A stretch of 5,928 bases of DNA from Betaproteobacteria bacterium (lineage in GTDB: Bacteria > Pseudomonadota > Gammaproteobacteria > Burkholderiales > Rhodocyclaceae), in assembly GCA_020047725.1 (NCBI GenBank), contig JAIFNM010000124.1, positions 1-5,928 on the forward strand, given 5' to 3'. The notes beneath the pieces were generated by a model. That model was not told where the DNA came from and did not search any database. It was given only the letters and a program-made list of their open reading frames with translations. This document shows, piece after piece, positions 1-5,928 of this stretch. The position numbers and the translations under genes were made by a program. Position 1 is the first letter of the stretch, and every line of letters begins with the position of its first letter.

Positions 1-60
1 ATAGGCAAACAGCTCACTCAAGATACTACGAAATATTTTGGTCAGTTCAATAATCGTCAG

Positions 61-3000
61 TCAGCTCGTGTTTGTCATTCGCTTCGCCTTAAACTCGCTT
101 GCAAACGACTCGAAATCATCGATCGACACTGGACGGCTGAAGAAATATCCCTGATAGGCATGGCAGCCATGTCGTGCCAGAAAATCTCTCTGAGCTTCAA
201 GTTCAACGCCTTCTGCAATGACGCCCAGTCCCAGACTTTCGGCCAAGGCGATAATCGTCTTGGCAATAGCCGCATCATTGGGATCGGTAAGAATATCTCT
301 AACGAATCCTTGATCAATTTTGAGTTGATCCAGAGGCAAACGCTTCAGATAGGAGAGCGACGAATACCCCGTACCGAAATCGTCGAGGGAGAAACTCACG
401 CCTCGTGCTCGGAGTGTCGACATTTTGACGATCATGTCTTCAACATCATCGATCAACATGTTTTCGGTCAATTCGAGTTTGAGCCGTTTCGGATTCGCTC
501 CAAAATGGTCAAGATTGGATAAGATTTCCTCGACAAAATCCGGCTGTTTAAACTGACGGGCACTGACGTTGACGGCCAGTATCAGCGGCGACATGGCTGG
601 TTGGGTAGCCCATCGGGCTAATTGTGCACAGGCCTCTTGCAGAACCCAATGTCCAATCGGCAGAATCATCCCGGTTTCTTCGGACAACGGGATAAAGTCC
701 GCAGGAGATACCATGCCACGCTCGGGATGTTTCCAGCGCAACAAGACTTCAGCACCGATCACGCGCCCATCACTTGTAACTTGTGCCTGGAAATGAAGGG
801 TGAACTGGTGCTTTAGAATCGCCTCATGCAAATCGGCTTCGAGGCCAGCGCGAATTGAAACGGTTCTTTGCATTTCGGGGTCAAAAAAGCGCAAGGCACT
901 TCGACCGGCCGACTTGGCCTGGTACATCGCCAATTCCGCTTGTCTTAACAGGACATCCGTTTGCTGATGAGGCGCAAAGAGCGTTACACCAATACTGGGC
1001 GTGCTCGAATGCGGATTGCCCGTTAGATCATAAGGCCGTTTCAGTGTAGAAAGGATCATCTCCCCCGTCAGCTGGGCTTGAGAAGCGGCTCTCTGCGGAA
1101 CAACGGACAGGTTCTCCAGAATCAGCACAAATTCATCTCCGCCAAGTCGCGCTACGGTATCGCCTTCCCGAACGCTCGAAACGAGGCGCTGAGCGACCTG
1201 TTGCAGTAGTACGTCACCCAAATCGTGGCCTAAGGTGTCGTTTAGAATCTTGAAATTGTCGAGATCAATAAGCAGCAATGCCCCGTACTTTTTATTACGC
1301 TCAAACGCTGCGATAGCGCGTTCCAGGCGGTCGATGAGCAAGCGACGGTTAGGTAGGTGCGTTAACGGATCAAAGAAGGCGAGCGTATTTGCTTCGTCTT
1401 CAGCGGCTCTCCGCGCCGTAATGTCATCCTTCACCGCAACGTAATGGGAGATTTCACCATTGGGTTGGCGCAAGGGGGCAATAACGGCGAACTCTGTATA
1501 TTCCGTTCCATCTTTGCGCTTGTTGTGGAGTTCTCCCGTCCAGGGTTGGCCCTGAGCCAAGACTTGCCACATTCCAAGATAGAACTCTGGAGAACTTCGT
1601 CCTGATTGCAAAATTCGCGGATTCTGACCGACTACGTCCTCTCGACTGTAGCCGGTATTTTGTACAAAGGCATGGTTAACGTATTCAATACGTGCATCAA
1701 GGTCCGTGATAACGATACTGCTGGGACTTTGCTCCACGGCAAGAGACAGCTTACGGAGCTGAACTTCCGCTGCTTTGCGCTCGGTCAAATCAATATCCAG
1801 GCAGAACAGCTCTGTGTCTCCGTTGAATTTTTTGACTAGAGCGTGGCTGGAAAATACCGGCACGCGTGAACCGGTCTTCGTTCTGAGGAGAAGTTCGCCG
1901 GCAGGAATTGGGACGCCTGATCTTTTCATGTGTTCCATGGCGTCCGAGACCCCGTCTCTCATTTCCGCAGGGATAATGAGATCAAGCAAATTGGCACCGA
2001 TGGCTTCCGCTGCGCTGTAACCATAGAGTTGCTCCGAAGCCTTGTTCCAGAATACTACGGTGCCATCAAGTAAATATCCTTGAACGGAAATGCTGGGAAT
2101 GTCTTCCATGAGAGAGCGGAAGCGCGATTCGCTCTCACGCAACATCTGATCTTTTTGCCAGCGTTCCTCTTCACGGATTTTGGTTTCAGCTTCCTTAGCC
2201 TGTTTCAGCGCAGTTCGCATACGTTGCCGCTGAGCCCAGCCTCCGAGAGCAACCAACATACTGAGTAAAATGCTGAGAAGTCCACCTGTGACCGCTATCA
2301 AACTTGCCTTCTGCCTTAGGGACGGAGAACCAAACTCTGGGAGCGATCGAAATGAAAGCGTCCAGACGTGACCGCCAAATTCAAACAACCGGTTGACTTT
2401 GAGTCCAGGTGATTTTTCATCCTCGAACGAAAAACTTCCATCGGCGTCGTAGAGCATAGTGGCAGACGATTTCGTCGTGCCATCAAAAATTTCAAAATCA
2501 ATTGCCGCCAGCCCTTCAGGAGGAAGGCGTGAAATCAAGTCTGACATGCGATACGGTGCATCTACCCAGGCGATGAAATTCGCTTTGCGTAAAGCTTCGG
2601 TTGTTGTGAGAAAGCTGTACCGGTAGAGCGGAGCGTACATAACAAAGCCGGGAGATTTCTCTCCGCCATCCTGCGCGAGAACCAACTTGCCCGAAAGCAC
2701 TACGTTTCCGGTATCTCGTGCACGTTCTATGGCCTCGCGCTCCACTTCAACCGTCAGTGGGTCAAAGCCGAGCACCGTTTTGTTGTTTCCCTCAAATGGC
2801 TCGATGTACACCATTGGGGCGTAAAGTTGACGCTCCCCATCGGGAATGATGTGATAGTCCGAAAAGCCTTCTCGGCGAATCGCCGCGACATGCTGCGCCA
2901 GTTCTTTCTCAGGAACAAGTTCGTGATAGGACAACGCCGAGAAACCTGATTGCTTGGCGTCGAGTTGCAAGGCTTCGTAATAACGCCGGAAATCACTTCT

Positions 3001-3354
3001 TGCGACATAACCGCTAGTACTGAAGAGTCCTTTAACTCCCTTTAGTAGCAATTCATGTGTTTGAAGCTCAGTCTTGAGGCGAGCTGCGATAGAGGATGCT
3101 TGATGCTCCAGGTCGGCTCGCAACTCACTCTCAGTATTCTTTCTGACACTTTGCCATGTGAAAGCCGTAATCGCTAGCGAGCACAACATGATCATGGATG
3201 GCCAAAACATCAAACTTTGACGAAAGAAACGCCAAGCGCTTCTAGCGGTTTTCGGCCTCGATCTGCAATTTAGTCTGGTTGTGGCGCATTCCCTTGGAGG
3301 GCCCATAATTTCTACTCGTTGGTAGCATTCAATGATGTGCTTCCGGGCAAACAT
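61..3354 (-). CDS. Membrane-bound c-di-GMP cyclase/phosphodiesterase (CHASE-PAS-PAS-GGDEF-EAL)
   Basis: This 1097-residue inner-membrane protein is predicted to make and/or degrade cyclic-di-GMP in response to a periplasmic signal. The order is: basic N-terminus, membrane helix at about 48-68, periplasmic CHASE domain at about 85-310 (YAPMVYIEPFEGNN, then a G-D pair and SGKLVL), second helix at about 351-373, charged coiled-coil linker at about 376-410, PAS 1 at about 408-525, PAS 2 at about 535-650, GGDEF at about 657-822 and EAL at about 835-1085. The cyclase site is intact: GGDEF at 738-742, metal Asp697 in LLIDLDNFK, and inhibitory-site RxxD as REGD at 729-732. The phosphodiesterase site also looks intact: the signature is EVLLRW (Glu869, with Val for Ala), followed by Asn929, Glu961, DDFGTG at 991-996, Lys1012, Glu1048 and Gln1068. 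Both activities are therefore possible; which dominates cannot be read from sequence. The start is uncertain: Met1 has AAGGG directly against the ATG, too close for a good ribosome site, so Met17 (ATG at 3306) is a credible alternative. Both precede the first helix. Confidence 0.95.
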   Translation of the reverse strand: MFARKHIIECYQRVEIMGPPRECATTRLNCRSRPKTARSAWRFFRQSLMFWPSMIMLCSLAITAFTWQSVRKNTESELRADLEHQASSIAARLKTELQTHELLLKGVKGLFSTSGYVARSDFRRYYEALQLDAKQSGFSALSYHELVPEKELAQHVAAIRREGFSDYHIIPDGERQLYAPMVYIEPFEGNNKTVLGFDPLTVEVEREAIERARDTGNVVLSGKLVLAQDGGEKSPGFVMYAPLYRYSFLTTTEALRKANFIAWVDAPYRMSDLISRLPPEGLAAIDFEIFDGTTKSSATMLYDADGSFSFEDEKSPGLKVNRLFEFGGHVWTLSFRSLPEFGSPSLRQKASLIAVTGGLLSILLSMLVALGGWAQRQRMRTALKQAKEAETKIREEERWQKDQMLRESESRFRSLMEDIPSISVQGYLLDGTVVFWNKASEQLYGYSAAEAIGANLLDLIIPAEMRDGVSDAMEHMKRSGVPIPAGELLLRTKTGSRVPVFSSHALVKKFNGDTELFCLDIDLTERKAAEVQLRKLSLAVEQSPSSIVITDLDARIEYVNHAFVQNTGYSREDVVGQNPRILQSGRSSPEFYLGMWQVLAQGQPWTGELHNKRKDGTEYTEFAVIAPLRQPNGEISHYVAVKDDITARRAAEDEANTLAFFDPLTHLPNRRLLIDRLERAIAAFERNKKYGALLLIDLDNFKILNDTLGHDLGDVLLQQVAQRLVSSVREGDTVARLGGDEFVLILENLSVVPQRAASQAQLTGEMILSTLKRPYDLTGNPHSSTPSIGVTLFAPHQQTDVLLRQAELAMYQAKSAGRSALRFFDPEMQRTVSIRAGLEADLHEAILKHQFTLHFQAQVTSDGRVIGAEVLLRWKHPERGMVSPADFIPLSEETGMILPIGHWVLQEACAQLARWATQPAMSPLILAVNVSARQFKQPDFVEEILSNLDHFGANPKRLKLELTENMLIDDVEDMIVKMSTLRARGVSFSLDDFGTGYSSLSYLKRLPLDQLKIDQGFVRDILTDPNDAAIAKTIIALAESLGLGVIAEGVELEAQRDFLARHGCHAYQGYFFSRPVSIDDFESFASEFKAKRMTNTS

Positions 3355-3586
3355 CCCTTTTGGTGAGATTTCTTGGCAAGTGAATAGTTCCTAATTGTCA
3401 CCGATCAAGTGGCTTTCGAAGCAACAAAGAGCACCGCATTTGGAGCATCGTGAAGCGAATATGACGTTACCAGCGCAACTGCCCGGCCATTTGCGCGATT
3501 AGTCTCGCTTCCTACCAATACCCTGATCAGGTGCCGGTGCGCTCTTTCTGAAACTACATGGGTTAAAGGATTTTTTCGGATCCCCT
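3355..3586. other. Intergenic stretch with an unrecognised 61-codon minus-strand frame
   Basis: No recognisable gene lies between the c-di-GMP gene and the galM remnant. On the minus strand a 61-codon frame (3590 down to 3405) starts with an ATG that overlaps the galM stop as ATGA, the arrangement of translationally coupled genes. Its product (MKGIRKNPLTHVV...) resembles no family I know, has no clear domain, and the adjacent galM is broken, so I do not call it a gene. The promoter of the c-di-GMP gene should lie in this stretch, but I found no convincing -35/-10 pair and no clear terminator hairpin. Confidence 0.5.
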
Positions 3587-3820
3587 TCATAACAGTTCAA
3601 ATCGGTACTCACTAATATTAACGTATGACTCACCTGGCCTTAAGACAGCACAGGAAAAATGCCTACGGTTTGCAGCGTCTGGATAGCGTTGTGGCTCTAG
3701 GCATAAGCCAAAATTTGCTTCATGTTCTTGACCAGAGATTCCTGGAGCTGTCTGTTTAAGAGCGAAGTCACTATAGAGCATCATGCCAGGCTCGTTGGTA
3801 AACACTTCGAGTTGAAGATC
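3587..3820 (-). pseudogene. galM: Aldose 1-epimerase (GalM-like), C-terminal fragment
   Basis: Aldose 1-epimerase interconverts alpha and beta anomers of hexoses such as galactose and glucose in the cytoplasm. Only the last 78 or so residues of a protein that is usually about 340 aa remain. The visible C-terminal hallmarks are LQLEVFTNEPGMMLY, then GLCLEPQRYPDAAN, then VLRPGESY and a closing EYRF, which line up with the end of E. coli GalM (LQLKVYTTAP, GLALESEFLPDSPN, FLRPGEEY, EYQF). The Glu of CLEPQ corresponds to the family's catalytic base. The catalytic His and the sugar-binding N-terminal regions are absent. Reading upstream, homology-like sequence ends around 3820 and an in-frame stop (TGA) lies at 3841-3839. 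The fragment has no proper start; a GTG at 3805 is only the first possible initiation codon. Immediately beyond the break lies a DeoR fragment in the opposite direction. A functional product is very unlikely. The family call is firm; the specific sugar is not determined. Confidence 0.85.
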
Positions 3821-3821
3821 C

Positions 3822-4196
3822 TTGGACGGTGACAGCAGTCACGTCCTCGGTGGTCAATTGCGTCCGGGCAGCAACACACTGGTTGGCGAAGAAGTGCTGA
3901 ATGATGCACGCGCTATTCGAGCCGACGTCCTTTTTCTTGGTGCTCATGCCGTTTCCGAGACAACCATCTCCGAAACATCGACCGACGTAGCGGCTGTAAA
4001 GCGCACGTTGATGAAATCAGCTAATTCGTGTCGACTGCTGATTGACTCGTCGAAATTCCGCCCGCGTGTTTTTATGACGGTTTGCAACTTCGAAGATATC
4101 AACGAGATCATTACCGATGAAGACGCGCCACAGGAGGGGTTGGAACGGATTCTGTCGGCAGGTGTGAAATTGACGGTGGTCGGAAAACTGTCGTGA
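3822..4196 (+). pseudogene. DeoR-family sugar-responsive regulator, C-terminal effector domain only
   Basis: DeoR/GlpR-type repressors (about 250 aa) combine an N-terminal helix-turn-helix with a C-terminal sugar-phosphate sensor. Here only the sensor half remains, 124 codons: VLGGQLRPGSNTLVG, then ADVLFLGAHAV, an AAVKRTLM helix, the diagnostic LLIDSSKF, then FEDINEIITDEDAP and a closing GVKLTVV. These match the DeoR C-terminal domain in order. No helix-turn-helix is encoded: an in-frame stop (TGA, 3813-3815) precedes the frame and the sequence upstream belongs to the opposing galM fragment. The only possible initiation codon at the break is a TTG at 3822 without a visible ribosome site. The segment after FLGAH lacks the usual glycine-rich turn, which may reflect drift. 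DeoR regulators commonly neighbour sugar catabolic genes, so the galM remnant beside it fits a lost sugar-use locus. A DNA-binding role is excluded as it stands. Confidence 0.82.
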
Positions 4197-4559
4197 GCAT
4201 CCGTGGCCTCGGCATACGTGCAGACGGCCTGACCGGGGCGCTGGTTACCGCAGCGGGGTTTGCCTGATAATGCTGTTTCGTTACATGTAGCGCCAATTGA
4301 ATAGTCGGCCAGCACTAAACTGAAGTGTTCGATTGTGTAGCATATTTGCTGTGATCGGCTGTCAGTTTCACTGATTGGGCCTTTCGCTGACGCTGTTTAT
4401 TCTGGGCATCATCCTTGTTCGCTGATGGGCGAGCGCCTTCGTCGAAGAAGCCTGTCCGGTCGGCGAACAGGGCGTACAACGGCCGCATGCAAAAGCATTG
4501 GAGCCATTTTCGGTTGAGCGCCGGACGCCTCTTTAATCTAAAATCCATGCATTCCATCC
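4197..4559. other. Non-coding stretch upstream of pyrC, nothing recognised
   Basis: About 360 bases separate the DeoR remnant from pyrC. Several short frames are open on both strands, including an 80-codon minus-strand frame (4557-4315; MECMDFRLKRRPALN...) and a 24-codon frame beginning with a GTG that overlaps the DeoR stop (4193). None shows a domain, a convincing ribosome site or similarity that I recognise. A small hairpin is possible at about 4239-4255 (CGCTG/CAGCG with a 7-base loop), but no T-run follows, so it is not a good terminator. The stretch may hold further decayed sequence plus the pyrC promoter near its right end. Confidence 0.55.
4514..4544 (+). promoter_or_regulatory. Possible sigma-70 promoter for pyrC
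   Basis: TTGAGC (4514-4519, 4 of 6 to consensus) and TAAAAT (4539-4544, 5 of 6) are separated by 19 bases, slightly longer than the ideal 17. Transcription would start near 4551, giving a very short leader before the pyrC start. The match is weak and was found by eye only. Confidence 0.22.
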
Positions 4560-5635
4560 ATGGGTTCAGAAATGCAGATCACCATTACCCGTCCCGACGA
4601 CTGGCACTTGCATTTGCGCGATGGCCAGGCGCTTGCCTCTTTGTTGCCATATTCGGCACGTCAGTTTGCTCGCGCCATCGTCATGCCAAACCTGCGTCCG
4701 CCAGTGACCGATGTTGCCTCTGCGGCTCAATATCGTGAACGTATTCTTGCCGCCGTGCCGGTGGGCATGAGTTTCGAGCCCTTGATGACGCTTTATCTGA
4801 CTGATAAAACGCCGGCTGACGAGATTCGGCGTGCGGTTGAGAGCGGTTTCGTCAAGGCCGTCAAACTCTATCCGGCGGGTGCGACGACCAATTCGGACGC
4901 AGGAGTGACGGATCTTGCCAGGTGCGATGCGGCACTGGCAGAGATGGAAAGGCTTGGATTGCCCTTGCTGATGCATGGCGAAGTGACCGATCCGGACGTC
5001 GATATTTTCGATCGCGAGAATGTCTTCATCGAAACCGTCCTGCAACCGCTGCTCGCGCGTCGCCCCGGTTTGCGCCGCTGCTCGCGCGTCGCCCCGGTTT
5101 GCGTGTGGTGTTCGAACACATTACGACCGGGGATGCGGCCGAGTTTGTTGCAGCGGCCGGCGAGAATGTGGCCGCGACAATTACCGCGCATCACCTGCTG
5201 TACAACCGGAATGCCTTGTTTGTTGGTGGTTTGCGGCCGCATTACTATTGCTTGCCCGTGTTGAAGCGCGAGAAGCATCGTGAGGCGTTGATTCGTGCCG
5301 CGACGTCTGGCAGCAGAAAGTTCTTCCTGGGCACCGATTCAGCGTCGCATGCGCGCAGCGCCAAGGAGGTTGCTTGCGGTTGCGCCGGCTGCTTTACCGC
5401 CTACGCAGCGCTGGAGCTTTATGCCGAGGCCTTTGATGCGGCCGGCGCGCTCGACAGGCTGGAAGCTTTTGCCAGTTTCAACGGGCCGGATTTCTATCGC
5501 CTGCCACGCAATACCGGTAAAGTGACTCTCGAACAGCAGTCGTGGACGGTGCCCGAGGCATTTGAATATGCTGGGGGCGACGCGCTGGTGCCGCTGCGCG
5601 CCGGTGAATCACTGCGCTGGAAGCTCGTTGGCTGA
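4560..5635 (+). pseudogene. pyrC: Dihydroorotase (class II), frameshifted by a 29-bp duplication
   Basis: PyrC catalyses reversible cyclisation of N-carbamoyl-L-aspartate to L-dihydroorotate, step three of de novo UMP synthesis, using a two-zinc site in the cytoplasm. The first frame reads MQITITRPDDWHLHLRDG through LLARRPGLR (residue 172), then shifts and stops at 5264 after 234 aa. The correct C-terminal frame resumes with VVFEHITTGD and runs to the TGA at 5633-5635. The shift is caused by an exact 29-bp tandem repeat (5046-5103). With one copy removed the protein is 348 aa, the usual length, with zinc ligands His16, His18, carboxylated Lys102 (KAVKLYPAG), His139 (LLMHGEV), His177 (FEHITT) and Asp250 (LGTDS) all present. 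As read, the truncated product lacks His177 and Asp250 and should be inactive. Residue 253 is Ser where the family normally has Pro (DSAPH becomes DSASH). The start could be ATG 4560 or ATG 4572; neither has a strong ribosome site. It could be a true mutation or an assembly error. Confidence 0.93.
5046..5103 (+). repeat. Exact 29-bp tandem direct repeat inside pyrC
   Basis: Two identical, directly adjacent copies (5046-5074 and 5075-5103) each begin CCGCTGCTCGCGCG and end CGGTTTGCG. The bases flanking the unit differ (A at 5045 against G at 5074; C at 5075 against T at 5104), so the unit is exactly 29 bp. As 29 is not a multiple of three, the second copy shifts the pyrC frame. In the gene the unit encodes the PLLARRPGL region just before the His177 motif. 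Confidence 0.97.
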
Positions 5636-5666
5636 GGGCTGATTTACTTCTTTTGGAAAGTTTGCC

Positions 5667-5928
5667 ATGCACCTGTCCAGATTGCTGCCCCTGCTTTTGT
5701 TGCCCTTCATTGCGGCGTGTTCCGACCTGCGCGCGACCTTCGAGATCAAGACCAGTGCCCATGCGTTGAGCCTGATTCGGGTGACCAGCTATCCGTGGAG
5801 TAAAACAGCGAAGTATTCCATCGTTGCGGCGCGCATGCCCGACTGCATGCGCCGGCATCCGATGTCTGAGGCAGGGCTCAATGCCAGGGTGGAGGTGTAT
5901 TCGCCGGGTAACGATGCCTGGATTCTCA
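5667..5928 (+). CDS. Predicted small lipoprotein, 5' part (runs off the window)
   Basis: An open frame of 87 codons starts at ATG 5667 and continues past the window edge. The product begins MHLSRLLPLLLLPFIAACSD: a basic start, a leucine-rich hydrophobic core, and a lipobox IAAC with the acylated Cys at residue 18, so it should be a signal-peptidase-II-processed lipoprotein. Ser follows the Cys (+2), which by the usual rule favours the outer membrane. A ribosome site GGAAAG (5655-5660) sits 6 bases before the ATG. The gene lies 31 bp after the pyrC stop on the same strand, so co-transcription is likely. The visible mature part (SDLRATFEIKTS... RMPDCMRRHP... PGNDAWIL) contains one further Cys (residue 60) and matches no family I can name. 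Function unknown; the C-terminus is not visible. Confidence 0.8.
   Translation, partial: MHLSRLLPLLLLPFIAACSDLRATFEIKTSAHALSLIRVTSYPWSKTAKYSIVAARMPDCMRRHPMSEAGLNARVEVYSPGNDAWIL

Noticed and set aside
1..60. 20 open codons on the minus strand downstream of the c-di-GMP gene
   Set aside because: No ATG and too short to assign; the window ends before any gene could be confirmed.
3381..3408. TTGATC/TATTCA pair (16-base spacer, minus strand) as promoter of the c-di-GMP gene
   Set aside because: The -10 match is only 3 of 6 and the -35 only 4 of 6; such pairs arise by chance in AT-rich intergenic DNA.
4239..4255. Possible terminator hairpin after the DeoR remnant
   Set aside because: The stem is only 5 bp and is not followed by a T-run.
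4193..4267. 24-codon frame starting with a GTG that overlaps the DeoR stop
   Set aside because: Too short, no ribosome site of its own beyond the overlap, and the product matches nothing I recognise.
4315..4557. 80-codon minus-strand frame upstream of pyrC
   Set aside because: No recognisable domain, no clear ribosome site, and it would be transcribed towards the decayed region; treated as chance.
5046..5103. Programmed ribosomal frameshift in pyrC
   Set aside because: The shift is fully explained by the exact duplication, class II dihydroorotases are not known for programmed shifting, and I saw no slippery heptamer with a downstream structure at the site.
4922..5635. Second large plus-strand frame overlapping the first pyrC frame, looking like a separate gene
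   Set aside because: Its residues after about 5104 are simply the C-terminal half of PyrC; the part before the repeat is out-of-frame translation of the pyrC N-terminal half. One gene with a frameshift explains both.

Overview
The window looks like a bacterial chromosome segment, most likely from a proteobacterium. My guess is Betaproteobacteria, because the PyrC resembles the gamma/beta class II dihydroorotase (start HLHLRDG, then KAVKLYPAG and FEHITT) and a large CHASE-PAS-PAS-GGDEF-EAL protein lies nearby. This taxonomic placement is inference from recalled family features, not a search.

Layout. (1) Positions 61-3354, minus strand: one intact gene for a membrane-anchored cyclic-di-GMP signalling protein of 1097 aa with two membrane helices, a periplasmic CHASE sensor, two PAS domains, GGDEF and EAL. 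(2) Positions 3355-4196: a decayed patch. It holds the C-terminal end of an aldose 1-epimerase (galM-like, minus strand, 3587 to about 3820), followed back to back by the C-terminal effector domain of a DeoR-family sugar regulator (plus strand, about 3822-4196). Both lack their N-terminal parts, and the two broken ends abut within a few bases. The simplest reading is one deletion that removed the 5' parts of two divergently oriented genes and whatever lay between them. (3) Positions 4197-4559: no recognisable gene. (4) Positions 4560-5635, plus strand: pyrC, dihydroorotase of de novo pyrimidine synthesis, complete in content but split by an exact 29-bp tandem duplication (5046-5074 and 5075-5103). 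Removing one copy restores a 348-residue enzyme with all metal ligands. (5) From 5667 to the window edge, plus strand: the 5' part of a small predicted lipoprotein gene, probably co-transcribed with pyrC.

The genes do not form one pathway. The c-di-GMP gene, the sugar-gene remnants and the pyrC-lipoprotein pair look like three independent neighbours. I found no new multi-gene system. The two unusual signals are the reversible-looking duplication that breaks pyrC and the head-to-head deletion scar joining galM and deoR fragments. Either could be real biology or an assembly fault, and raw reads would tell.
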